Shown one piece after another: positions 36,311 through 45,841 of a DNA stretch of 64,000 bases. The position numbers and the translations under genes were made by a program. Each line of letters starts with the position of its first letter. The stretch's first letter is position 1. Under the pieces are notes generated by a model. That model was not told the origin of the DNA. It saw nothing but the letters and a program-made list of their open reading frames with translations, and searched no databases. Source of the stretch: Nakamurella deserti (GTDB lineage Bacteria > Actinomycetota > Actinomycetes > Mycobacteriales > Nakamurellaceae); NCBI RefSeq assembly GCF_003260015.1, contig NZ_QCXS01000003.1, positions 124,001-188,000 of the forward strand, read 5' to 3'.

Positions 36311-36318
36311 ATGTTCGA
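36303..36318 (+). promoter_or_regulatory. Degenerate LexA (SOS) box overlapping the HNH start codon
   Basis: The site CTGGACATATGTTCGA compares to the actinobacterial LexA consensus TCGAAC-N4-GTTCGA. The right half is perfect and the left half keeps three of six bases. The ATG start of the DUF222 gene is inside it. DUF222/13E12 genes in M. tuberculosis are known LexA targets, which makes this position meaningful; whether the weakened site still binds LexA is unknown. Confidence 0.5.
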
Positions 36319-37633
36319 ACGCACAGGATTCGCCACCGCGGAAGACGGCCACGCCGTTCTCTCGGAGGTGTGTGCGGGCACCGAAGAATTGATCCACGGC
36401 GAATTCGCCAAGCTCCTCGACGAGGACTTCTTCGCCGTCGGTCGGAGGCTCGAAACGCTGGCTCGTCTGGTGTGGGCGGCACAGGTCGCCTGGACCGACG
36501 AGGCCGACCAGCGCGGCCTGGCCGCGGCCCGCTCCTGCTCGTCCACGAAGTCGCTGCTGCAGGCGGCCCTGCACATCCCTGCCCGCGACGCCTCGGCACG
36601 GCTACGTGCCGCTCGGGCAATTCATGCGCAGGACCTGCCGTCGGGCGGCGAGACGCCCGCGGCTCTGCCCGTGCTGGGCGCTGCCGTCACCAGTGGCCTG
36701 ATCGATCGCGACGCGGCGGCCACGGTGATCGGCACGATGCACCGGCTCCCACCGGCGGTGGACGCCGACACCCGGTCTGAGGCTGAGCAGGCTCTCGTCG
36801 CCCATGCGCTCGACCTCGACCCCGACCAGTTCCGACGGGTCGCCCAGCACCTCGCCGAGGCTCTCAACCCGGACGGCACGCTCGACGACCGGGATCCGTC
36901 TTCACACGTGATGTTCACCATCGGAGCGCGCAGCTCGTCGACCGGTCTGACCAGCATCAACGGCAAGCTGGATGACCTGTCGGTGGAAGTCCTCCGGAGT
37001 GCGATCGAAGGGCTGGCCGCGCCCCGACCCGGAGCCGACGGCGTCAAGGACGCTCGTCCGGCGGCCACCCGCCGCGCCCAGGCTCTCGTCGAGGTCGTGC
37101 GCCTGGCGATGACCCACGCGACGCTGCCCACTCACAGTGGCGAGCGGCCGCACGTCACGGTCACCCTGCACTGGGACGTCCTCCGTCGGCAGATCGGCTC
37201 GGCGGTCACGGCCGGCGGCACCACCCTCACCCCGGCTGCGGCCCGCCGACTGCTCTGCGACGCCACCGTCATCCCCGCCGTCCTGGGCGGCGACGGCGAG
37301 GTCCTCGACATCGGCCGATCCGCTCGTACGTTCCCGCGAGCCGTCCGCCGAGCCATCACCTTGCGGGACGGCGGGTGCGCCTTCCCCGGCTGCGACAGGC
37401 CACCCGCGTTCACCGACGTCCACCACATCCGATGGTGGGTGCGCGACCTCGGCGACACCAGTTATCGCAACGGCTGCCTGCTCTGCCAGTATCACCATTC
37501 CGAGGTCCACAAAAACGAATGGCGCGTTCAAATTTCCGACGACGGATTCCCGGAATTCATCCCACCAGCCTGGGTCGACCCTGCACGATCACCGCGGCGC
37601 AACACCGTGCATTCTCTGGCGCCCGGCACGTGA
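36311..37633 (+). CDS. DUF222/13E12-family protein with HNH endonuclease domain
   Basis: A 440-residue protein. Residues about 30-300 are DUF222 (ETLARLVWAAQVAWTDEADQRG). The C-terminus is an HNH nuclease: CAFPGCDRPPAFTDVHHI from Cys356, then DTSYRNGCLLCQYHHSEVHK with zinc CxxxxC/CxxC pairs and catalytic HH. ATG 36311 lies within the SOS-like box. The region is AT-richer than its neighbours (for example GAATTC and AATTTCCGACGACGGATTC stretches near the end), a sign of horizontal transfer. The family is multicopy in actinomycetes and behaves like a mobile or selfish gene; its biological role is not settled. Confidence 0.88.
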   Translation: MFERTGFATAEDGHAVLSEVCAGTEELIHGEFAKLLDEDFFAVGRRLETLARLVWAAQVAWTDEADQRGLAAARSCSSTKSLLQAALHIPARDASARLRAARAIHAQDLPSGGETPAALPVLGAAVTSGLIDRDAAATVIGTMHRLPPAVDADTRSEAEQALVAHALDLDPDQFRRVAQHLAEALNPDGTLDDRDPSSHVMFTIGARSSSTGLTSINGKLDDLSVEVLRSAIEGLAAPRPGADGVKDARPAATRRAQALVEVVRLAMTHATLPTHSGERPHVTVTLHWDVLRRQIGSAVTAGGTTLTPAAARRLLCDATVIPAVLGGDGEVLDIGRSARTFPRAVRRAITLRDGGCAFPGCDRPPAFTDVHHIRWWVRDLGDTSYRNGCLLCQYHHSEVHKNEWRVQISDDGFPEFIPPAWVDPARSPRRNTVHSLAPGT

Positions 37634-37952
37634 TGACGGCCGCCCATCACACCGCACCTCGGCGACAGCATTCTTTGAAGTGTTTCATCATCGATGCGAT
37701 GTTCGTCGAACGATGTTCTCGCCGATGTGCCTGAGCAGTGTCACTGGCCTCGTTCAACCCCGTGCGAACGCAGCGGTTCTGGTGGCGAAAAGGGCGCGAT
37801 CCTCACTGCAGCACTGGTCGTGGTGACCTCTCCGCGTGCCCTGCCGCCCGGGTCTGCTGCTCCGGTGACCGACGGCCGCGCGCCCGTGGTCGAGACCTCA
37901 CACGCTCGGCTCCACCGTCCCTCGGGTCCGTCCCACCGCTAGGCTCCCGCCC
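37634..37952. other. Intergenic after HNH gene, no gene seen
   Basis: About 320 bases of intermediate GC. It contains an imperfect inverted repeat around GTTCGTCGAAC (37701-37711) but nothing that could be recognised as a gene. The DLH gene promoter must lie in its 3' part. Confidence 0.4.
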
Positions 37953-38687
37953 GTGAAACTGAACGAGGTCGAGGTCAGCATCCCGTCCCCCGGCGGGCCG
38001 ATCCGCGCGAAGGTCATCGCCCCGATCGGCGGCGGCACCTGGCCTGGTCTGCTGCTCTACACCGACATCTTCCAGCTGACCGAGTCGACGCTGCGGACCG
38101 CGCGGCGCCTCGCCGCCCACGGCTTCGTGGTGTGCGTCCCGGAGATCTATCCCCACGGCGAGCTGGCCGGGGTCGCGCTCGACTTCGACGACGCGGGCAA
38201 GGCCGCCGGGATGGGCGGCGCGGCCGCCACGCCGGTCGCTTCCTTCGACGCCGACCGGATCGCCGCCCTCGACTATCTGGGCGACCGCGAGGACGTCGGC
38301 GCACTGTTCGCGACCGGTTTCTGCATCGGCGGACACCTCGCGTTCCGGGCGGCGTTCGACCCGCGGGTCGCGGCGACCGTGTGCTTCTATCCGACCGGCG
38401 TGCACAACGGCTCCCTCGGTGCCGACGCCGACGCGGGGTCGCTCGCCCGCGCCGCCGACATCCAGGGCCGGTTGCTCATCGTCTTCGGGTCCCAGGACCC
38501 GCACGTTCCCGCCGACGCGCGGCTGCAGATCCTCACCGCGCTCTACGCCGCGGGCCACACCGACACCGAAGTGCACGTCTACGCCGGCGGTGAGCACGCC
38601 TTCATGCGCGACATCGGCCCCCGTCACGACCCGGTCCTCACCGATCTGGCCATCGCCGAGGCCGTGTCGTTCTTCACCGGGCGCTGA
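37953..38687 (+). CDS. Dienelactone hydrolase family protein
   Basis: A 244-residue alpha/beta hydrolase of the DLH family. The nucleophile is Cys124 in GFCIGG rather than Ser, with Asp182 (GSQDPH) and His215 (GGEHAF) completing the triad, exactly as in dienelactone hydrolases that open enol-lactones. GTG 37953 begins KLNEVEVSI directly. Followed 12 bases later by a VOC protein, probably co-transcribed. Natural substrate unknown. Confidence 0.9.
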   Translation: MKLNEVEVSIPSPGGPIRAKVIAPIGGGTWPGLLLYTDIFQLTESTLRTARRLAAHGFVVCVPEIYPHGELAGVALDFDDAGKAAGMGGAAATPVASFDADRIAALDYLGDREDVGALFATGFCIGGHLAFRAAFDPRVAATVCFYPTGVHNGSLGADADAGSLARAADIQGRLLIVFGSQDPHVPADARLQILTALYAAGHTDTEVHVYAGGEHAFMRDIGPRHDPVLTDLAIAEAVSFFTGR

Positions 38688-38699
38688 CCGGAGGTCCCG

Positions 38700-39095
38700 A
38701 TGACGCCACCCATTCCGTACCTGACGCTCCCCGGCACGGCCCGGGAAGCCTTGACGTTCTATCGGGACGTCTTCGGCGGTGAGCTGACGCTGCACACCTT
38801 CGCCGACTTCGCCCGCGATGACGGCCCACCCGACGCCATCGCCCACGGCATCCTGCACGGACCGGTGGCGTTGTTCGCCGCCGACGCCGCGGCCGGCGAG
38901 GCAACCGTACGGATCGAGGGCGTGCTGTTCTCATTGCTCGGCACCGCCGACCCGGAGACCCTGACGACCTGGTTCGAAGCCCTGTCCGACGGCGGCAGCG
39001 ACGTCGATCCGCTCCAGCGGCGCCCCTGGGGCGCCTCCGACGGTCAGGTCACCGACCGCTTTGGGGTGCGGTGGCTGATCGGCTACGAGGACTGA
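38700..39095 (+). CDS. VOC (glyoxalase/PhnB-like) protein
   Basis: A 131-residue vicinal-oxygen-chelate fold protein of the PhnB/YjdN-like group: PYLTLPGTAREALTFYRDVFGGEL opening, then ALFAADAAAG, PWGASDGQVTDRFGVRW at the end, typical of that group. Cytosolic, role unknown. ATG at 38700 is 10 bases past GGAGG... near the DLH stop, so coupled expression is likely. Confidence 0.87.
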   Translation: MTPPIPYLTLPGTAREALTFYRDVFGGELTLHTFADFARDDGPPDAIAHGILHGPVALFAADAAAGEATVRIEGVLFSLLGTADPETLTTWFEALSDGGSDVDPLQRRPWGASDGQVTDRFGVRWLIGYED

Positions 39096-39148
39096 CTCAG
39101 ACCCCCCAAGACTCCTTCGCGCGGTCTCAGACTGGCGACCTGCCGAAG

Positions 39149-39519
39149 TCAGAAGTACTCCGGCCGGATGGAGAGTTCCGCCCAGGCCCGTCGGGCGTCA
39201 TCCGCGTTCATCCACTCCACCTCGTACCGTCCGGACCGGGGATCACCCGGGCGGACGTCCCAGTCGAAGAAACCCTCCGACATCTCGGCGACCCAGCTCC
39301 ACGGCGGATAATCCTCGAACGGCCGCTCACGGGTGCCGTCGGACCACACGAGGATGAACCAGACCCAGTCCTGGCGGGACCGTGGGCGCCAAGGGTGCCG
39401 AAGGCGCCCACCGACGTCGCCACGTGGCCGCGAATCTCTCCGTCCTGGCCCAGCACGGCGATGCCGTCGCGGAACGTGTCGATGGCCGGATCCGGGGGCG
39501 GCTCCTTGAAGAAGGGCAC
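39149..39519 (-). pseudogene. Frameshifted hypothetical gene
   Basis: Two frames join to one apparent protein. From GTG 39519 the first frame reads MPFFKEPPPDPAIDTFRDGI to about GAFGTLGAHGP; the second frame then carries RQDWVWFILVWSDGTRERPF and ends NADDARRAWAELSIRPEYF. The switch is near 39374-39384 where one base is missing relative to an intact gene (a GGTCCCGCC stretch). Both halves have coding-type composition. Either a recent frameshift pseudogene or a sequencing/assembly error. It is 6 bases downstream of ychF, in the same direction. No family recognised. Confidence 0.7.
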
Positions 39520-39525
39520 CGCCCG

Positions 39526-40605
<1,080 letters not shown>

Positions 40606-40689
40606 GTCGGTCGAGTCTAGTGAGGATGCAGGTCCTCGGACGCCGCCCGCGCGGTGTTCGAGACGCCCGTCACCGGGCAGAACACCGTC

Positions 40690-40854
40690 ATGACGACATC
40701 GCCGGACGACGACCTCCACACCGGCCCCGAGGAGGACCCGACCGAACCGCTCCCCGACGGCGACGTGAACCTCGCCCCCGGTCCCACCGATCGCGGCGGC
40801 GAAGGCGGGATGGCCAGCCGCGAGCAGGAAGCGCGCAAGCACCGTCGCGGCTGA
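40690..40854 (+). CDS. Small acidic protein, 54 residues
   Basis: ATG 40690 to TGA 40852-40854. Acidic N-terminal half (DDDLHTGPEEDPTEPLPDGD), basic end (SREQEARKHRRG). A longer GTG-initiated form from 40654 is possible. Adjacent to alkA (16 bases before its start). Similar in style to the small acidic protein at 24129-24260. Unknown role. Confidence 0.55.
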   Translation: MTTSPDDDLHTGPEEDPTEPLPDGDVNLAPGPTDRGGEGGMASREQEARKHRRG

Positions 40855-40870
40855 TGCGGATACTCACCGG

Positions 40871-41773
40871 GTGAGCTCTTCCGCCCGGCACGTCGTGAGC
40901 ACGACCATCAGCGTCCGGCTGCCCTTCGACGCCGACGGGTTGCTCTGGTACCTGCGCATCCGGGCCGTCCCCGAGGTCGAGGTCGTGACCGACACCGGCT
41001 ACCAACGGACCCTCCGGCTGCCGCACGGCCCGGCCGTGCTGGGCATCGAGTTCGACGACTCCGCGGACGTGCAGGTCACCGGCGACGCCGACCCCCGGGA
41101 CCATGCCGTCGTTCTGGACCTGGTGCACCGGCTGCTGGACGCCGACGCCGATCCGGTGGCGATCGACGCTCACCTCGCCGCCGACCCGGCGCTGACCGAC
41201 CGGGTCGCCGCGATCCCCGGAATCCGGGTACCGGGGATGGTCGACGGTGACGAGATCATCGTGCGGACGATCCTCGGGCAGCAGGTCAGTGTGGCCGCCG
41301 CCCGCACCGCCGCCGGGAAGCTCACCGCGTCGGTCGGCGCCCGGCTGCCGGCACCGCTGGCACGACCCGGGCTGACCCGGTTGTTCGTCTCACCGGCCGA
41401 GCTGACCCAGCTGTCCGCCGTGGAGATCGGCGGACCCCGGCGCCGGGCCGAGACGCTGGTCGCCGCCGCCCGGGATCTCGCGGACGGCACGCTCGTCGTC
41501 GCCCCGGGGCTGGATCCGGCCGCGTTGACCGCGGAGTTGATGGCCCGCCCCGGGATCGGGCCGTGGACGGCGCAGTACATCGCGATGCGGGTCCTGGGCG
41601 AGCAGGACGAGCTGCTGACCGGAGATCTGGCGTTGCGGACCGGGGCCGGTCGGCTCGGGCTGCCGGACACGGCACGGGAGCTCGCGGCGCACGGCACGCG
41701 CTGGGCGCCCTACCGGTCCTACGCCGGGCAGCACCTGTGGCGGGCGTCCCGGCTGCCTGCCGTGGCGGGCTGA
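40871..41773 (+). CDS. DNA-3-methyladenine glycosylase II family protein (AlkA)
   Basis: A 300-residue base-excision glycosylase with an AlkA N-terminal domain (SVRLPFDADGLLWYLRIRAVP) and a helix-hairpin-helix GPD core: ILGQQVSVAAART, then RPGIGPWTAQYIAMRVLG and the catalytic Asp in LLTGDLALR. In other actinomycetes this domain is fused to Ada; here it is alone. Removes alkylated purines. The stop codon is part of the 19-bp repeat that starts here. Confidence 0.9.
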   Translation: MSSSARHVVSTTISVRLPFDADGLLWYLRIRAVPEVEVVTDTGYQRTLRLPHGPAVLGIEFDDSADVQVTGDADPRDHAVVLDLVHRLLDADADPVAIDAHLAADPALTDRVAAIPGIRVPGMVDGDEIIVRTILGQQVSVAAARTAAGKLTASVGARLPAPLARPGLTRLFVSPAELTQLSAVEIGGPRRRAETLVAAARDLADGTLVVAPGLDPAALTAELMARPGIGPWTAQYIAMRVLGEQDELLTGDLALRTGAGRLGLPDTARELAAHGTRWAPYRSYAGQHLWRASRLPAVAG

Positions 41774-41935
41774 GTGCCCGGGGCCGCGCGCCCGGGGCGG
41801 GCTGAACGCCCGGGGCGGGCTGAACGCCGGGGGGGGTTCGTGCGGCGTCGGTGGGCGGGCTGAGCGTGCGGGGGCGGGCTGAGCGTGCGGGGGCGGGCTG
41901 AGCGCGCGGGGGCGGGCTGAGCGCGCGGGGGGTCG
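41764..41935. repeat. 19-bp tandem repeat, GGCGGGCTGA core
   Basis: GGCGGGCT occurs at 41764, 41796, 41814, 41854, 41873, 41892 and 41911; the last four are spaced exactly 19. Copies read GGCGGGCTGAGCG or GGCGGGCTGAACG. The first copy contains the alkA stop codon (GCG GGC TGA). Noncoding otherwise. Confidence 0.9.
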
Positions 41936-41949
41936 TGCGGAGTCGTTGG

Positions 41950-42815
41950 GCGCGAGTCTGCCTCACGAACTCGGGTCTGCTCACCCTGCAGGGTGGGCAC
42001 ACCCGCATTCGGTGGGCACACGCGGGGAACGAAGCGGACCACCGCTCACGCGCCCGGGTCCAGCCCACGAAGCGGGTCTACCTCCCTGCAGGACGGGCAC
42101 GCTCGCTTTCGGTGAGCAGACACGGTGGACGTAAGCCATCGACGCCGAACGACGCCAGAGCCGGTCACAAACGAGCCCCTCCCACCCCGGGTTTGCCGCA
42201 CGGATACGGATCTGCGCACCCTGCAGGGTGGGCACACCCGGAATGGATCCGCGGACGCAGCGGAGGCGGGGCAGGCTTGCCGAACGACGCCAGAGCCGGC
42301 CACGCACCAGCCCGCCCCACCCCGGTATGCCGCACGGATACGGATCTACTCACCCTGCAGGGTCGACACACCCGCATTTAGTAGGCAGACGCAACACAGC
42401 GGCCTCGAACGACGCCAGAGCCGGCCACGCACCAGCCCGCCCCACCCCGGCATGCCGCACGGATACGAACTTGCTCACCCTGCAGGGTCGGCACACCCAC
42501 ACTCGGTAGGCAGACGCAGCACAGCGGCGCCGAACGACGCCAGAGCCGCTCACGAACGAGCCCGTCCCACCCCGGTCTGCCGCACGGAAACGGAACTGCG
42601 CACCCTGCAGGGTCGGCACACCCGCATTCAGTAGGCAGACGCAGCACAGCGGCCCCGAACGACGCCAGAGCCAGTCACGAGTCCGTCCCACCCCGGGTCT
42701 ACCGCACAGGTACGGATCTGCTCACCCTGCCGGCACCCGCGCACTCGGTGGCCCATTCGGATCTGCCGCGCGAATCCGGATCTGCTCACTCCGCAGGGAG
42801 GGCAGACGCGTCCAT
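41950..42815. repeat. 125-bp tandem repeat array with palindromic ACCCTGCAGGGT
   Basis: The block CGAACGACGCCAGAG recurs at 42146, 42281, 42406, 42531 and 42656, with the last four spaced exactly 125. Each intact unit also carries CCACCCCGG, GCCGCACGGATACGG and CTCACCCTGCAGGGT followed by GGCACACCCGCATTC. ACCCTGCAGGGT is a perfect 12-bp palindrome. Degraded copies extend from about 41950 to 42815. It fills the space between convergent alkA and the chelatase gene. 125 is not a multiple of three and units contain TAG, so it is not coding. Confidence 0.95.
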
Positions 42816-42819
42816 CGCC

Positions 42820-43521
42820 TCACCGCCCGCCGGCGACCTCGTCGTACTTCTGCAGGATCAGCGGCGCCAGCTCCACCCCGAGCGGCTCGGCCACCGGGGC
42901 GTCGAAGACCGCGGCGTGCCGGGCGATGACGTCCAGCAGCAACCCGGGAGCGGCGAACAGGGGCACCACGCCGACCCGGGCCGGCGGGTCCAGCGACTGG
43001 GCGACGGCCTCGAGGGCCGCCCGCACCTTGGGCTGCCCCGCCGTCGCGAATGCCGCGCGCACCGGTCCGGTGCGCTCGGCGGCCCAGCGCGCGGCCAGCT
43101 CACCGACGGCCGCGTTGGCCGAGGCGGACGACGAGCCGACCGCGGCGAGCACGATGCCGTCGATGTCGGCGATCCCGGCTTCGACGGCGCGCAGCTGCAG
43201 CGCGGCGAGCACCGCCGGGCCCATTCCGAGGATCCCGGCCCGGCGGATGCGTGTGCCCGTCGCCGCGGATGCCTCGGTGATCGCGGACGGGGTGTCGACG
43301 TCGGCGTGGAAGGCCTGGGTGAACAGCAGCGGCATCACCACCGCCTCCGGCACATCGAGCGCGGTCAAGGCCGCCGAGAGGTCGGGCTCGGCCAGGTCGA
43401 GGTACGCCGGGACCGCGCGCAGCCCCGGACGCAGCGCGGCGACGGCCGCCAGCAACTCCTCGGTGGCCGGACTGGCGCGCGGGTCACGTGATCCGTGGGC
43501 CAACCCCACCAGCGGCAACAT
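42820..43521 (-). CDS. CbiX/SirB-type sirohydrochlorin chelatase
   Basis: A 233-residue class II chelatase of the short CbiX type, duplicated internally: AHGSRDPRA (His near residue 9) opens, and MPLLFTQAFHADVDTP carries a second His. It inserts iron into sirohydrochlorin to finish siroheme, the cofactor of the sulfite reductase encoded 8 kb away; in M. tuberculosis a chelatase gene also adjoins the sirA-cysH pair. It is flanked on both sides by repeat arrays. Metal choice (Fe, Co or Ni) not decidable from sequence. Confidence 0.85.
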   Translation of the reverse strand: MLPLVGLAHGSRDPRASPATEELLAAVAALRPGLRAVPAYLDLAEPDLSAALTALDVPEAVVMPLLFTQAFHADVDTPSAITEASAATGTRIRRAGILGMGPAVLAALQLRAVEAGIADIDGIVLAAVGSSSASANAAVGELAARWAAERTGPVRAAFATAGQPKVRAALEAVAQSLDPPARVGVVPLFAAPGLLLDVIARHAAVFDAPVAEPLGVELAPLILQKYDEVAGGR

Positions 43522-43544
43522 CGGTCCATCATCCCTGCGGGCAC

Positions 43545-44110
43545 TGCCCGGCCCGAATCGGAGAGGGATCCGCCGAGTCCCGGTGTGGGCTCACCCGCAC
43601 CGAAACCGGGGATTCCGCAAACCCGGCGTGCTCACCTCGGGCCGGCATCAGAAGCGGACGCCGCCCAGCCTCGACGTCGCCCACCAGCACCGCGAGCGGA
43701 AAGAATTCGCCCGCCCCTACACCGACGCTGCACATCCCCACCGCGAGCGGAAAAGAATTCGCCCGCCCCTACACCGACGTGGGCACATCCCTACCGAGAT
43801 CCGGAAGGAATCCGCCCAGCCTCGCCATGGTCACATGCGTACCTGGATCGGAGAGCGCGCCGCCCGACCCCGACGTCGCACACCAGCACCGCGAGCGGGG
43901 AGAAATGCGCCCGCCCCGACACCGACGTCGACACATCCCTACCGAGACCCGGAAGCAATCCGCCCAGCCTCACCGTCGCCGCATCCGTGCACAGACCGGG
44001 GAGTACGCCGCCCCACCCCGACGTCGCACACCAGCTCCACGAAAAAACCGCCCCCACCCCGACGCGGGCACATCCCTACCCGAATCGGGGAGGAATGTGC
44101 CCAGCCGGGA
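43545..44110. repeat. Higher-order tandem array of about 51-bp subunits
   Basis: Three subunit types alternate. Type A (GACGTCGCACACCAGCACCG) lies at 43674, 43872 and 44020, with a variant at 43726. Type B (GGCACATCCCTACCGAGA) lies near 43778, 43924 and 44061. A more diverged type C lies near 43827 and 43975. A-B-C makes a 148-bp higher-order period. The array abuts the ssuC stop codon and occupies the upstream region of the chelatase gene, whose promoter must therefore lie in or beside it. Confidence 0.88.
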
Positions 44111-45025
44111 TCAGCGCCCGCCCGCCGGCCGCAACCCGCGGGAGTGCAGCACCGCCCGCTCCAGCGGCCGGAAGAACAGCACCTCGATGCCCACCCCGAT
44201 GACGAAGATCAGCACGATCGCGGCCAGCATCAGGTCCATCTCGGACAGCGCCCGGCCCTGGTCCATGAGTTGGCCCAGCCCGAAGCCCAGCTTCGACGTG
44301 GTGACGATCAGCTCGGCAGCCATCAGCGACCGCCACGCGAACGCCCAGCCCTGCCGCAGACCGGCGAGGTAGCCGGGCAGCGCACCCGGCAGCAGGATGT
44401 GCCGGATGTAACCCCAGCGCCCGAGCCCCAGCACCTGACCGACGCGGTTGAACAGCGGCGGCACCTGATCGGCGCCGGAGATGAGCCCGTTGGCCATCGA
44501 CGGCACCGCACCGAGCAGGACCACCGCGTAGTACGTGGTGTTGGTCAGCCCGAACACCAGCAGCGCCGGCGGCACCCACGCGATCGACGGCAGCGACTGC
44601 AGCCCCGTGATCAGCGGCCCGACGCTGGCGCGCAGCCAGCGGTTGCGGGCGATCGCCAGGCCCAGCAGGGTGCCGATGACCACCGACATCGCAAAGCCCA
44701 GGATCCCCCGCGACAGGCTCGTCCACACCACCTCGAACGCCCGGCCGGACTCGAACAGCCCGACGAGGGTGTCGAACACGGTGGCCGGTGACGGCAGCAC
44801 GTAGTCGGGCTTGAACTTCATCGCGAACGCCCACTGCCAGATCCCGATGAACAGGGCGATGGCCAGGAACGGCGGCAGCACCGACCGGGCGAACTTCTTC
44901 ACCAGCGGGGTCTTGACCTCGGTGTGCGCCTCGAGCGCGTCTAGCCCGGCGTTGACCGCGGCCGCGTCCGCGGGTTCGTAGTCCTGCCCGCCGACGACGC
45001 GGGTCGTCTCCAGCGCGCTAGGCAT
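44111..45025 (-). CDS. ssuC: Aliphatic sulfonate ABC transporter permease
   Basis: A 304-residue SsuC/TauC-type permease with six helices and EAA loop RVGQVLGLGRWGYIRHILLPGALPGYL. Starts at ATG 45025, overlapping ssuB by eight bases. Imports organosulfonates as a sulfur source; the sulfonate rather than nitrate or taurine choice follows from position in the sulfur cluster. Confidence 0.87.
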   Translation of the reverse strand: MPSALETTRVVGGQDYEPADAAAVNAGLDALEAHTEVKTPLVKKFARSVLPPFLAIALFIGIWQWAFAMKFKPDYVLPSPATVFDTLVGLFESGRAFEVVWTSLSRGILGFAMSVVIGTLLGLAIARNRWLRASVGPLITGLQSLPSIAWVPPALLVFGLTNTTYYAVVLLGAVPSMANGLISGADQVPPLFNRVGQVLGLGRWGYIRHILLPGALPGYLAGLRQGWAFAWRSLMAAELIVTTSKLGFGLGQLMDQGRALSEMDLMLAAIVLIFVIGVGIEVLFFRPLERAVLHSRGLRPAGGR

Positions 45026-45836
45026 TCTTGTCCCCGGCGTGACGGGCTATCTCTTCGCGCAGGCTCACGGTGATGTCGGAGGCGAGGTCGCCCACCAGTG
45101 GGTGCTCGATGGTGCGGTGCCCCTGGATGTCGACGGCCCACTCCCGGACCACCCGGCCGGGGCGGGACGACAGCAACACGACCCGCTGCCCGAGGCGGAC
45201 GGCCTCGCGGACGTTGTGCGTCACGAAGATGACCGACAGGCCGGTCGCGGTCCAGATCCGCACCAGCTCGTCGTGCAGCACGTCCCGGGTGATGGCGTCC
45301 AGCGCCGCGAACGGCTCGTCCATCAGCAGGACCTGGGAGTTCTGGGCCAACGCCCGGGCCATCGCGACCCGCTGCTTCTGACCACCGGACAGCTCGTGGA
45401 CGCGGCGCTTGTGGGTGCCGCCCAGGCGGACCGTCTCCAGCAGCTCCTCGGCCCGGCCGCGGAGCTCCTTGCGGGGCACTCCGGCGTACTTCAGCGCCAG
45501 TTCCACGTTCCGGCCCGCGGACAGCCACGGCAGCAGCGCCGGCTCCTGGAACATCAGGGCCGGCCGCGACACCGACGTGACCGTCCCGGCCGTCGGCTGG
45601 TCGAGCCCCGCCACCAGGTTGAGCAGGGTGGACTTGCCGCAGCCGGAGGCGCCGACCAGGGAGACGAACTCCCCCGGCTGCACCTTCAGCGTCACGGTGT
45701 CCAGGGCCTGCACCGGCTTCGCGCCGGTCCGGTAGATCTTGGAGACACCGTCCAGGACGACGCTGTACTCCGGTGCCGCCGGTGCCGCGGTCGCGACCGC
45801 CGCGGTCGCGCTGTCGGTGTCCGTCACGAGGGCCAT
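45018..45836 (-). CDS. ssuB: Aliphatic sulfonate ABC transporter ATPase
   Basis: A 272-residue NrtD/SsuB/TauB-type ATPase: GASGCGKSTLL Walker A, FQEPALLPWLS Q-loop typical of this group, LSGGQKQRVAMARAL, LLMDEPFAALD. ATG 45836 is six bases after the ssuA stop. Partner of the adjacent permease and binding protein. Confidence 0.9.
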   Translation of the reverse strand: MALVTDTDSATAAVATAAPAAPEYSVVLDGVSKIYRTGAKPVQALDTVTLKVQPGEFVSLVGASGCGKSTLLNLVAGLDQPTAGTVTSVSRPALMFQEPALLPWLSAGRNVELALKYAGVPRKELRGRAEELLETVRLGGTHKRRVHELSGGQKQRVAMARALAQNSQVLLMDEPFAALDAITRDVLHDELVRIWTATGLSVIFVTHNVREAVRLGQRVVLLSSRPGRVVREWAVDIQGHRTIEHPLVGDLASDITVSLREEIARHAGDKNA

Positions 45837-45841
45837 CGGGG

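Noticed and set aside
37700-37716. Second LexA-like box (GTTCGTCGAAC... TCGAACGATGTTC)
   Set aside because: Half-sites are separated by three, not four, bases and it lies downstream of the HNH gene.
41935-42640. Several ORFs of 60-170 codons inside the 125-bp array
   Set aside because: Both strands are open because the unit is GC-rich; frames shift between copies and no start with a Shine-Dalgarno is seen.
41950-42815. Possible CRISPR array
   Set aside because: Whole 125-bp unit is repeated, there are no variable spacers and no cas genes nearby.
43674-44100. Repetitive protein-coding gene on the plus strand across the 51-bp array
   Set aside because: No ribosome-binding site, no stable frame across all copies, His/Arg/Pro composition of a shadow frame.
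43545-44110. Possible CRISPR array
   Set aside because: Subunits are all related; no unique spacers.
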